Positions 1 through 7,039 of a DNA stretch of 12,772 bases are shown piece by piece. The notes under the pieces were generated by a model, which did no database searches, was not told the DNA's origin, and saw nothing but the letters and a program-made list of their open reading frames with translations. Position numbers and translations under genes: made by a program. The stretch's first letter is position 1. Every line of letters starts with the position of its first letter. The DNA is from CADCTB01 sp036269435 (lineage in GTDB: Bacteria; Actinomycetota; Acidimicrobiia; Acidimicrobiales; AC-14): NCBI GenBank assembly GCA_036269435.1, contig DATASA010000169.1:1-12772 (forward strand). The letters are read 5' to 3'.

Positions 1-1
1 C

Positions 2-574
2 TCGCTCGTCGGCCGTCACATCGCCCTCGCCGGCGTCGGCAAGGTGGGTTCCGCCCTCCTCGGCCACCTCGCCGACGCGGGGGCGCGGGTCACCGTGGCC
101 GACGTCACGGAGGCCGCCGTCGACCGGGCGGTGGCCGAATCGGGAGCCGAGGCCGTCGACGTGGAGAAGGTCCACGCCGTCGACTGCGACATCTATGCCC
201 CGTGCGCCCTGGGCGGCGCCCTCAGCGCGGAGACGATTCCCGAGCTACGGTGCGCGGCGGTGGTGGGCTCAGCCAACAACCAGCTGGCCGACGGGGTGAC
301 GACAGCGCGGCTCCTCGCCGGCGAGGGCGTCCTCTACGCCCCTGACTTCGTGGTGAACGCCGGCGGGCTCATCAACATCGCCGAGGAGCTGGCTCCCGGC
401 GGGTACCACCCGGACCAGGCCCTCGCCGCGGTCCGGCGCATTTTCGACACCGTCACCTCGGTCCTGCATGCGGCCGAGGTGGGCGGGGTGACCACCGCCG
501 AGGCCGCCGACCGGCTGGCCGAGGAACGGATCGCCACCCTGTCCGCCGTCCACAACATCCGCCCGCCGGGCTAG
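2..574 (+). CDS. Leucine/branched-chain amino-acid dehydrogenase (Glu/Leu/Phe/Val dehydrogenase family), 5' end outside window
   Basis: NAD-dependent oxidative deamination of a branched-chain (or related) amino acid to its 2-oxoacid plus ammonia; cytoplasmic. The frame is open from base 2, so only about 190 C-terminal residues are present. In window numbering a Rossmann motif GVGKVG lies at residues 11-16, with an acidic Asp34 at the end of the second strand as expected for NAD binding. Family signatures follow: APCALGG (66-72), GSANNQL (89-95) and APDFVVNAGG (113-122), all typical of leucine dehydrogenase. The N-terminal catalytic domain with the active-site Lys is missing because the window starts late; the gene is probably intact. 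The stop is 12 bases before the fused E1 gene, which would use its 2-oxoacid product, supporting branched-chain substrates. Phenylalanine or valine specificity cannot be excluded. Confidence 0.9.
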   Translation, partial: SLVGRHIALAGVGKVGSALLGHLADAGARVTVADVTEAAVDRAVAESGAEAVDVEKVHAVDCDIYAPCALGGALSAETIPELRCAAVVGSANNQLADGVTTARLLAGEGVLYAPDFVVNAGGLINIAEELAPGGYHPDQALAAVRRIFDTVTSVLHAAEVGGVTTAEAADRLAEERIATLSAVHNIRPPG

Positions 575-586
575 GGCTGGGCAGGC

Positions 587-2644
587 ATGGCCAAGGTCAT
601 CGACGAACGGGCCCACGCCCGGCAGGTCCCTCCGGCCCGTCACGTCCAGCTCGGGCTGTCGGCCGACGACGTGGTCGGCATGTACCGCACCGTCCTGCTC
701 GCCCGGTACGTCGACCAGAAGGCCTGGAACCTGACCCGCACGGGCAAGGCCCGCTTCTACATCCCGGCCGAGGGCCAGGAGGCGGCCCAGGTCGGCTCGG
801 CGTGGGCGCTGCGGGCCGGCCACGACGTCGCCCTGCCCTACTACCGCGACGTCGGCGTCGTCCTCTCCCTGGGCATGACCCCGTACGAGATCTTCCTGGC
901 CGTGCTGGCCAAGGGGGACGACCCCAACTCCGGCGGCCGCCAGATGCCCAATCACTGGGGGTCCGCCCGGCTCGGGATCATCACCGGGTCCTCGCCGATC
1001 GGCACCCAGTTCCCCCACGCGTCGGGGCTGGCCCTGGCCTCGAGCATCCGGGGCGACGACAAGGTGACCGTGGCCTGGTTCGGGGAGGCGGCGGCGTCCA
1101 AGGGCGACTTCCACGAGGCGCTGAACTTCGCCGGCATCCACCAGTTGCCGGTCGTGTTCGTGTGCGAGAACAACGGCTACGCCATCTCGGTCGGCATGCG
1201 CAAGCAGTCCGCGGTCCCCGACGTGGCCGACCGGGCCGCGTCGTACGGGTTCGAGGGCGCGGTGGTCGACGGGAACGACACGCTCGACGTGTACGCCGCC
1301 ACCCAGGCCGCGGTCGCCCGCGCCCGCAGCGGTGGCGGGCCGACCCTCGTCGAGGCCAAGACGTACCGCCTCATGCCCCACACCAGCGACGACGACGACC
1401 GGGCCTACCGGTCGCGGGAGGAGGTCAAGGCCGCCCGCGTCCACGACCCCGTGCCCCGGCTCAAGCGGTACGTCATCGAGCAGGGCCTGCTGTCGCGGGC
1501 GGAGGCGTCGCGCCTGGAGGATGCGGCCCGCGAAGAGGTGGCCGACGCGTGCCGTGAGGCCGAAGCCGCGGCGCCGCCGAACCCGGCGACGGCGGGGTCG
1601 CGGGTCTACGCCCGGCCCCGGCGGCCCGGCCTGCCCGACGCACGGGAGGTGCCGGCTGGAGGCGTCGAGCGAACCGTCCTCGACACCGTCCGCCAGACGC
1701 TGCACGACCTCATGGCCGAGGACGACCGGGTGGTCGTGCTCGGTGAGGACGTCGGCCTGCTCGGCGGCGTCTTCCGGGCGACCAAGGGTCTGCAGGACGC
1801 CTTCGGCGAGAACCGGGTGATCGACACGCCGCTGGCCGAGTCGTCGATCGTCGGCATCGGGGTCGGGCTGGCGCTGGCAGGGATGCGGCCGGTGGCCGAG
1901 ATCCAGTTCGCCGACTTCATGCACTCGACGTTCGACCAGATGGTGAGCGAGGCGGCCAAGATCCACTACCGGTCCAACGGCGACTTCGCCGTCCCGCTCG
2001 TCGTGCGGACGCCGTGGGGCGGCGGCGGCCATCGCGGGCCGTACCACTCGCAGGCCATCGAGTCGTTCTACGGGCACGTCGCCGGGCTGAAGGTCGTCGT
2101 GCCCTCGACCCCGGCCGACGTGGCCGGACTGCTGCGTTCCGCGATCGAGGATCCCGATCCGGTCCTGTTCCTCGAGCACAAGAAGACGTACCGCAAGATC
2201 AGCGGCCTGGTGCCCGACGGCGCGTGGCGCGTCCCGATCGGCGTGGCCGACGTGGCCCGGCCCGGCGACGACATGACGCTCGTCACCTACGGCCTCCACC
2301 GCCACTTCGCCCTGGAGGCGGCCGCGGTGCTGGCCGCCGAGGACTACTCCGTCGAGGTGATCGACCTGCGGACGATCTCGCCGCTCGACCGTGAGACGGT
2401 GCTGGCGTCGGCCGTGCGCACCGGTCGGGTGCTCGTCGTCCACGAGGACAACGTGACGTTCGGTGTGGGCGCCGAGGTGGCCGCCCTGGTCGCCGCGGAG
2501 GCGTTCTACGACCTCGACGCCCCGGTCCGCCGCCTGGCCATGCCCGACGTGCCGGCCATGCCCTTCGAGATCGGCCTCGAGCGGGCCCTGTCCATCTCGA
2601 CGGCCGACGTCACCGCCGCGGCCCGCTCCCTGCTCGAGGAGTAG
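587..2644 (+). CDS. Fused alpha-beta E1 component of a 2-oxoacid dehydrogenase (branched-chain type)
   Basis: TPP-dependent E1 that oxidatively decarboxylates a 2-oxoacid and passes the acyl group to a lipoyl E2; cytoplasmic. 685 aa, with both E1 subunits in one chain. The alpha-like half (about 20-325) holds the TPP/Mg region G166-E167-A168 to N195-N196 and the loop H265-T-S-D-D-D-D, matching the HxSTSDD-type loop of branched-chain E1 alpha. The linker at about 326-360 is Ala/Pro-rich. The beta-like half (361-685) has GEDVG (386-390), the PLAESS segment with Glu418 (expected to activate TPP) and PYHSQ with His487 in the active-site loop. Similarity to branched-chain E1 beta and the upstream amino-acid dehydrogenase favour branched-chain 2-oxoacids; pyruvate is the alternative. 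Oddity: Glu167 replaces the Asp of the GDG motif. The ATG start is 12 bases after the upstream stop, so the two genes probably form an operon. E2 and E3 are absent here. Confidence 0.9.
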   Translation: MAKVIDERAHARQVPPARHVQLGLSADDVVGMYRTVLLARYVDQKAWNLTRTGKARFYIPAEGQEAAQVGSAWALRAGHDVALPYYRDVGVVLSLGMTPYEIFLAVLAKGDDPNSGGRQMPNHWGSARLGIITGSSPIGTQFPHASGLALASSIRGDDKVTVAWFGEAAASKGDFHEALNFAGIHQLPVVFVCENNGYAISVGMRKQSAVPDVADRAASYGFEGAVVDGNDTLDVYAATQAAVARARSGGGPTLVEAKTYRLMPHTSDDDDRAYRSREEVKAARVHDPVPRLKRYVIEQGLLSRAEASRLEDAAREEVADACREAEAAAPPNPATAGSRVYARPRRPGLPDAREVPAGGVERTVLDTVRQTLHDLMAEDDRVVVLGEDVGLLGGVFRATKGLQDAFGENRVIDTPLAESSIVGIGVGLALAGMRPVAEIQFADFMHSTFDQMVSEAAKIHYRSNGDFAVPLVVRTPWGGGGHRGPYHSQAIESFYGHVAGLKVVVPSTPADVAGLLRSAIEDPDPVLFLEHKKTYRKISGLVPDGAWRVPIGVADVARPGDDMTLVTYGLHRHFALEAAAVLAAEDYSVEVIDLRTISPLDRETVLASAVRTGRVLVVHEDNVTFGVGAEVAALVAAEAFYDLDAPVRRLAMPDVPAMPFEIGLERALSISTADVTAAARSLLEE

Positions 2645-3318
2645 TGGGCCGGCCTACGGTGAGGCCGGTGGCGACGAAGCGGGCTGCGCGGATCCCGCCG
2701 CGCCTGCACCCGGAGCTGCCTGGGTGGGACGGCGAGCTGTGTGACGAGGTCGAGATCGTCGACGCCGTGCTCACCGGTGACCTCGCCGCCCACGTCCTCG
2801 CCCACGTCGACGTGACCGGGAGCCGCATCGAGGCGGCCCAGCTCACCGGCACCCGTCTGAGGAGCAGTCAGCTCACCGACGTCACCGTCACCGGTTGTGA
2901 CCTCTCCGGGGTCGTGTTCGAGGACTGTGCCCTGACCCGGCTGGAGTTCCGTGACTGCCGCCTCTCGGGTGCGCAGGCGGCAGGCGGCCGCTTCCGCGAC
3001 GTCGCCTTCTTCGACTGCCGGCTCAACGACGCCAACTTCCGGATGACGACCTGGGAGCGCGCCGAGTTCGACGGGTGCGACCTCACCGACGCCGACTTCT
3101 ACGCCGCGGCCCTGCCCGCGAGCAGGTTCACGGGCTGCGACCTGACCGGCGTCCAGTTGTCGAAGAGCACGCTCGCAGGCACGAGTTTTCAGCGCTCCGT
3201 CCTCGAACGCCTCGCCGGCGCCGACGCCCTGCGCGACGTCATCATCAGCACGGACGAGATCCTGGCCGTGGCCTTGTCGGTGTTCGGCGCCCTGGGTGTC
3301 ACCGTCGACGACACGTGA
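2644..3318 (+). CDS. Pentapeptide-repeat protein
   Basis: 224 aa. Residues from about 60 to 188 form pentapeptide repeats of the A(D/N)Lxx type with central Leu or Phe, for example CDLSG, CRLSG, CDLTD, ADFYA and CDLTG. These are expected to fold as a right-handed quadrilateral beta-helix. Many repeats carry Cys at the position before D/R-L (CDL, CRL, CAL). A short C-terminal cap (about 190-224) contains an LRDVIISTDEILAVALSVFGALG-like helix often found at the end of such proteins. There is no signal peptide or membrane segment, so it is probably cytosolic. The chosen GTG shares its G with the upstream TAG (TAGTG), and GAGGAG lies just before it; in-frame GTGs at 2659 and 2668 are alternatives. 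Function is unknown: some relatives (Qnr, MfpA) protect DNA gyrase, but the repeat alone does not show this. Confidence 0.85.
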   Translation: MGRPTVRPVATKRAARIPPRLHPELPGWDGELCDEVEIVDAVLTGDLAAHVLAHVDVTGSRIEAAQLTGTRLRSSQLTDVTVTGCDLSGVVFEDCALTRLEFRDCRLSGAQAAGGRFRDVAFFDCRLNDANFRMTTWERAEFDGCDLTDADFYAAALPASRFTGCDLTGVQLSKSTLAGTSFQRSVLERLAGADALRDVIISTDEILAVALSVFGALGVTVDDT

Positions 3319-3345
3319 CGTGCACCGCCCCTTCGTCGCCGGCGG

Positions 3346-4134
3346 TCAGGCGGTCACGTCTCGTCGGGACACGAGCACGAGCGTGGCGGCTGCGGCGACA
3401 CCGGCGTACAGGACGGCGGTGAGCGCCGCGCGGCCGAGACCGAGGTCGGCGGTGCCGCCGCGGATCAGCGAGGCGAGCACCTGGCCGGGGAAGAAGCGGT
3501 AGCCCGCCTTCCACGAGTCGACCACGATGTTCTCGAACGGGCCGGCCCAGGCGAACCCGACGCCCAGCGCCAACGGCGCCGAGCGGAAGACCACGCCGAG
3601 CGTGGTGCCGAAGACGGCCCATCCCGCGACACCGCCCAGGACCGTGGCGTAGTCCCGAAGTCCTGCGCCGACGCTCTGCAGCGAGAACCAGTCGCTCGTG
3701 GCCACGTGCTTGCCCGGAGCGACCGCGAGCGACATGGCGAACGTGACCGTCTCGGCCAGGGCGACCACGGCGGCAGCGACCAGCAGCAGACCGGCCAGCT
3801 TGCCGGCGATCACCCGGAGCCGGTGCGGGTTGCGCAGGAGCAGGGCCCGGAAGGTCCCGCCGGAGAACTCGGTGGCGATCAGGGCGATGAACGTCACGAA
3901 CACGAAGAAGCCGAGGAACGACGCGCCCACCGCGAAGGCCTGGGTACCGCCGCCCGTGCCGGCCAGGGACGCGAGCGTCGTGCCCCCGCGCAGCGCGGTC
4001 GCCCCGGTCGCCGTCGCCGACGAGAACACGTCGAGGGTGGCGACGAGGGCGAACACGACGGCCCCGGCGGCGAGGACGACGATCGTGCGCCGTCGCAACA
4101 GGCGGATCAGCTCGGCCCGGATGATCCTGGTCAT
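3346..4134 (-). CDS. ABC-2 type transporter permease (BcrB-like)
   Basis: Membrane half of an ABC exporter, 262 aa, with about six hydrophobic segments (roughly residues 18-36, 67-88, 110-136, 163-182, 187-205 and 235-256). The cytoplasmic stretch EFSGGTFRALLLRNPHRLRV (89-108) is the conserved E-GT-R-LL-P element of ABC-2/BcrB-type permeases, expected to contact the ATPase. The frame is open further upstream, but the ATG at 4134 (MTRIIRAELIRL, positive N-terminus) is preferred because it forms an ATGA overlap with the stop of the ATPase gene, implying translational coupling. It is the last gene of the kinase-regulator-ATPase-permease run and meets the pentapeptide gene tail to tail across 27 bases. 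The substrate is unknown; peptide antibiotics or lipids are typical for the family. Confidence 0.88.
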   Translation of the reverse strand: MTRIIRAELIRLLRRRTIVVLAAGAVVFALVATLDVFSSATATGATALRGGTTLASLAGTGGGTQAFAVGASFLGFFVFVTFIALIATEFSGGTFRALLLRNPHRLRVIAGKLAGLLLVAAAVVALAETVTFAMSLAVAPGKHVATSDWFSLQSVGAGLRDYATVLGGVAGWAVFGTTLGVVFRSAPLALGVGFAWAGPFENIVVDSWKAGYRFFPGQVLASLIRGGTADLGLGRAALTAVLYAGVAAAATLVLVSRRDVTA

Positions 4135-5060
4135 CGCACACCTCCCTGCACCAGCGAGAGGTACCGGTCCTCGAGCGTCGTCCGCAGGGGAGTCAGCTCC
4201 ACCAGCACGATGCCGGCGTCGAACGCGGCCCGGTTCACCGAGGCGGCGACATCGGCCTCCTCGGCGCCGGCCAGCTCGACGACCAGGCGGTGGCCCGGTT
4301 CCTGCACCTGGACGGAGTGGCCGCGACCGACCAGCACCTCGCGCAGCACGGGGTGGTCGACCGGGCGTTGCGCTACGACGGCCAGACCCGTGGCCAGGCC
4401 GTCCAGCAGCTCGCGGGTCGGGCCCTGGTAGAGCGACCTGCCGGTGTCGATGAGCACGAGCCAGTCGCACACCTGCTCCAGCTCGCTCAGGTCGTGCGAG
4501 GAGACGAGCACCGTGCGCCCGGTGCCGGCCAGGCCGCCGATGAGCGCCCGCATCTCGCGCACGCCCTGGGGGTCGAGCCCGTTGGCCGGTTCGTCGAGGA
4601 TCAACAGGTCCGGGTCGGCGAGCAGGGCGGCGGCAATGCCGAGGCGTTGCTTCATCCCGAGCGAGTAGCTGCGGTACCGGTCACCCCCCCGGCCCGACAG
4701 CCCGACGGTGTCGAGGAGCGCCGGGATGCGACCGGTCGGGACGCCGCCGACGGTGGCGAACATCCGGAGGTTGTCCGCGCCGGAGAGCGCAGGGTAGAAC
4801 GCCGGGCTCTCGATGAGGGCGCCGACGCGGGGGAGGTACGCGCCGGGGTCGTCGATCGATGCGCCGAGCACCGTCCCGGTCCCGGTCGTGGGCCGCACCA
4901 GGCCGAGGAGCATGGCCATCGTGGTGGTCTTGCCGGCGCCGTTGGGACCGACGAAGCCGGCCACCACGCCGGCCGGCAGTTCGATGTCGAGATGGTCGAC
5001 GGCAGTCCGGGCGCCGTAGCGCTTGGTCAGTCCGTCGACGGAGAGTGCGGAAGTGGGCAT
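4131..5060 (-). CDS. ABC transporter ATP-binding protein (BcrA-like)
   Basis: ATPase subunit of a drug/peptide-type ABC exporter, 309 aa. Walker A is GPNGAGKT (38-45), the signature YSLGMKQR spans 132-139, Walker B is LLILDEP (152-158) with catalytic Glu157, and the switch His is H189. The Q-loop reads LIESPAFYP with Glu84 in place of Gln, a feature usual in BcrA-type proteins. Residues from about 220 to 309 form the C-terminal extension seen in this group. The ATG is at 5060; a purine-rich GGAGGGGG lies about 19 bases upstream, rather far for a ribosome site. The stop overlaps the permease start (ATGA). Immediately upstream (5061-5136) lies a dyad/hairpin region after the response-regulator stop, so expression may be controlled by that regulator or by RNA structure. 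Confidence 0.93.
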   Translation of the reverse strand: MPTSALSVDGLTKRYGARTAVDHLDIELPAGVVAGFVGPNGAGKTTTMAMLLGLVRPTTGTGTVLGASIDDPGAYLPRVGALIESPAFYPALSGADNLRMFATVGGVPTGRIPALLDTVGLSGRGGDRYRSYSLGMKQRLGIAAALLADPDLLILDEPANGLDPQGVREMRALIGGLAGTGRTVLVSSHDLSELEQVCDWLVLIDTGRSLYQGPTRELLDGLATGLAVVAQRPVDHPVLREVLVGRGHSVQVQEPGHRLVVELAGAEEADVAASVNRAAFDAGIVLVELTPLRTTLEDRYLSLVQGGVR

Positions 5061-5092
5061 GGGCCCAGCGTGCGGGAAGCCCCCTCCGCTGT

Positions 5093-5132
5093 CGTCGCCC
5101 CGGCGGAGGTTCGCGGCCTACGCCGGGCGACG
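5093..5132 (-). other. Strong GC-rich stem-loop between regulator and ATPase genes
   Basis: CGTCGCCCCGGCG (5093-5105) pairs with CGCCGGGCGACG (5121-5132) with one bulged base. AGG and CCT (5107-5109 and 5117-5119) extend the stem inside the loop. No T-tract follows on the - strand. It may be an attenuator, an RNA-processing element or part of a DNA operator; it overlaps the 5117-5136 dyad. Confidence 0.5.
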
Positions 5133-5136
5133 TAGG
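5117..5136. promoter_or_regulatory. 20-base dyad upstream of the ABC genes, candidate response-regulator site
   Basis: Arms CCTACG and CGTAGG flank an eight-base spacer. The dyad directly follows the response-regulator stop and lies 57-76 bases before the ATPase start. A related 12-mer, CTACGCCTGGCG at 7008-7019, lies upstream of the kinase (11 of 12 identical to CTACGCCGGGCG at 5118-5129). Spacing and form suit a LuxR/NarL-type dimer site, but no promoter boxes are clear. Confidence 0.35.
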
Positions 5137-5802
5137 TCACCGCTGCCAGCCGGGCCGGACCAGGCCGGTCTCGTAGGCGAACACCACCAGCTGGGCGCGA
5201 TCTCTGGCGCCGAGCTTGATCATGGCCCGGCTGACGTGGGTCTTCGACGTGGCCGCGCTCATGATGAGGCGCTGGGCGATCTCCTCGTTCGTCAGCCCTT
5301 CGGCGACCAGGGCGACCACTTCGCGCTCCCGGTCGGTGAGCACCGCCAGGTCGGGGAGGCGACCGGGATCCTTGGCCCGGCTGGCGAACTCGGCGATCAG
5401 CCGGCGGGTGATCCGGGGCGACAGCAGGGCGTCACCCGCCACGACGGCCCTGACCGCCCGCAACAGCTCCTCCGGCTCGGTGTCCTTGACGAGGAAGCCG
5501 TTGGCGCCCGCACGGATCGCCTCGAACACGTACTCGTCGAGGTCGAACGTGGTCAGGATCACGACCTTGACCCCGGCCAGGCGCTCGTCGGCGGCGATCC
5601 GTCGGGTGGCGGACAGCCCGTCGACCCCCGGCATGCGGATGTCCATGAGCACCACGTCGGGCCGCAGCTCGACGGCCAGGCGGACGGCCGCGTCACCGTC
5701 GGCCGCCTCGCCCACGACGGCGATGTCGCGCTGGGCGTCCAACAGGGACCGGAAGCCGGCCCGCACCAGCGCCTGGTCGTCGGCGATCAGGACGGAGATC
5801 AC
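5137..5802 (-). CDS. LuxR/NarL-family response regulator
   Basis: DNA-binding response regulator, 221 aa. The receiver domain (1-120) has acidic D8/D9, phospho-acceptor Asp54 within VLMDIRMPG, Thr84 and Lys106. The C-terminal LuxR helix-turn-helix covers about 153-218, with LTDREREVVALVAEGLTNEE followed by the recognition-helix segment TSKTHVSRAMIKLGARDRAQ. The frame is open well upstream, but homology begins exactly at the GTG at 5802 (VISVLIADDQ). That GTG overlaps the kinase stop (GTGA), so the two are translationally coupled and form a cognate pair. Likely targets are its own operon and the downstream ABC genes. A 20-base dyad begins directly after its stop codon and is a candidate binding site. 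Confidence 0.93.
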   Translation of the reverse strand: MISVLIADDQALVRAGFRSLLDAQRDIAVVGEAADGDAAVRLAVELRPDVVLMDIRMPGVDGLSATRRIAADERLAGVKVVILTTFDLDEYVFEAIRAGANGFLVKDTEPEELLRAVRAVVAGDALLSPRITRRLIAEFASRAKDPGRLPDLAVLTDREREVVALVAEGLTNEEIAQRLIMSAATSKTHVSRAMIKLGARDRAQLVVFAYETGLVRPGWQR

Positions 5803-6950
5803 CGCGGGTCGACCGGCAGGCGGGCGATCACCTCGAAGCCTCCTCCCCGTCGCGGCCCGGCCTCGACCGTGCCGCCCACCGCCGCGGCCCGCTCGCGCAT
5901 CCCGGCGATCCCGTTGCCGGCGACGGCGTCGTCGAGGCCGGGGGCGGCATCGTCGCGACCGCCGATTCCGTCGTCGGTGACCTCCACCGTCAGGGCGTCG
6001 CCCTGGGAGTACCCGAGGCCCACGGTCACGACCCGGGCGCGGGCGTGGCGGGTCGCGTTGGTGAGCGCCTCCTGGACGATCCGGTAGGCGACCAGCTCGA
6101 CCGCGGCCGGGATCGTCCCTTCGGAGACCGTCGGCGGTGTGAAGCGCACGTCCAGGCCGCCGGCCCGCACGCCGTCCACCAGCGCCGGGAGGTCGGCCAG
6201 GCCGGGCGCCGGTGCCAGCGGTGCGTCGTCGCCCCGGCGGAGGAGGTCGAGGGCGGTGCGCAGCTCGTGCAGGGCATCCCGGCTGGCCTCTTTGATCGTG
6301 GTCAGGGCGGGTCGGGCCTCGTCGGGCTGCTCGTCGAGCAGGTGCAGGGCGACGCTGGCCTGGACGTTGATCAGCGAGATGTTGTGGGCCAGGACGTCGT
6401 GCAGGTCCTGGGCCAGCCGCAGGCGCTGGTCGCCGATCCGGCGCTGGCGCTCCTCCCGCCGGGCCCGCTCGGCCTCCGCGGCCCGGTCCCGACGTACGCG
6501 CACCACCTCGGAGATGGCGAGCACCACCACGAGCCACCCGGCGACCAGGGCCAGGTGGACGGCGCCGACCCCCTCCGACGCCCTGGGATCGACCGCCGAT
6601 GCGGCGATGAAACCGACGAACCCGACTCCGGCCAGGAGCCAGGTCTCCCGGCGGCGACCGGCGGCCACGCCGGCGAAGAGGGCGACGACCACGCTCAAGA
6701 AGATCGGGCCGTACGGGTAGCCCACGCCGACGTAGACGTCGGCCGCGACGACCGCCGCGCCGACGGCAACCGACGGGAACCGGTCCCTGACCGCCAGCGC
6801 GGCCGGCCCGAGCAGCACGAGCACGAGGGCGAACGCGTCGACCCCCCGGCGGGTCGGCTGGTTGGCCGCGGCGCCGAACGAGCCGACCACCTGGAAGACG
6901 GCGATTCCGATGGCACTGACCCAGATCGCGGCCCTGGGCTTCGGTCCCAT
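5799..6950 (-). CDS. Sensor histidine kinase (DesK/LiaS/NarL-type, HisKA_3)
   Basis: Membrane sensor kinase, 383 aa, partner of the adjacent LuxR-type regulator. The N-terminal half has five or six hydrophobic segments (about 8-28, 38-55, 60-77, 81-98, 104-120 and 129-150) with very short loops and no large extracellular domain. The signal is therefore probably sensed in or at the membrane. A charged linker (151-175) leads to the dimerisation/phosphoacceptor helix QDLHDVLAHN with His184. The HATPase domain has an N-box with Asn298 (EALTNATRHA), DDGIG (326-330) and a GNGIAGMRER G-box (345-354). The ATG at 6950 fits homology; no strong ribosome site precedes it. It is the first gene of the kinase-regulator-ABC run, with 89 bases between it and the preceding lipoprotein gene. 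Confidence 0.93.
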   Translation of the reverse strand: MGPKPRAAIWVSAIGIAVFQVVGSFGAAANQPTRRGVDAFALVLVLLGPAALAVRDRFPSVAVGAAVVAADVYVGVGYPYGPIFLSVVVALFAGVAAGRRRETWLLAGVGFVGFIAASAVDPRASEGVGAVHLALVAGWLVVVLAISEVVRVRRDRAAEAERARREERQRRIGDQRLRLAQDLHDVLAHNISLINVQASVALHLLDEQPDEARPALTTIKEASRDALHELRTALDLLRRGDDAPLAPAPGLADLPALVDGVRAGGLDVRFTPPTVSEGTIPAAVELVAYRIVQEALTNATRHARARVVTVGLGYSQGDALTVEVTDDGIGGRDDAAPGLDDAVAGNGIAGMRERAAAVGGTVEAGPRRGGGFEVIARLPVDPR

Positions 6951-7015
6951 GGTCGCACGGTAGACCTGGGCCCCCGCCGGGTCGTCCTCCTGCGGGCGCA
7001 GTCCGCACTACGCCT

Positions 7016-7035
7016 GGCGGCTCACGCGAGCCGTC
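7016..7035 (-). terminator. Hairpin just after the metal-binding lipoprotein gene
   Basis: CGGCTC (7018-7023) and GAGCCG (7028-7033) form a perfect six-pair stem around a four-base loop, extendable by two further pairs (one G-U). On the - strand it begins four bases after the lipoprotein stop codon, as expected for a terminator, but there is no U-tract. Confidence 0.45.
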
Positions 7036-7039
7036 GCGC

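Noticed and set aside
269..2443. 724-codon open frame on the - strand opposite the amino-acid dehydrogenase and E1 genes.
   Set aside because: Low-complexity Arg/Gly/Val/Asp-rich translation without any recognisable domain; it is the antisense shadow of two well-supported genes in GC-rich DNA.
3296..3345. Possible bidirectional terminator at the convergent junction.
   Set aside because: Only five-base arms (GTGTC at 3296-3300 and GACAC at 3310-3314), inside the pentapeptide gene and without T-runs; too weak to call.
6990..7007. Small inverted repeats upstream of the kinase (CTGCG/CGCAG and TGCGG/CCGCA).
   Set aside because: Short GC-only arms that overlap each other; expected by chance in this composition.
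5803..7008. Upstream extension of the response-regulator frame, giving a 623-residue protein.
   Set aside because: The extra ~400 residues are Arg/Gly/Pro-rich and overlap the kinase gene in another frame; receiver homology begins at the GTG at 5802.
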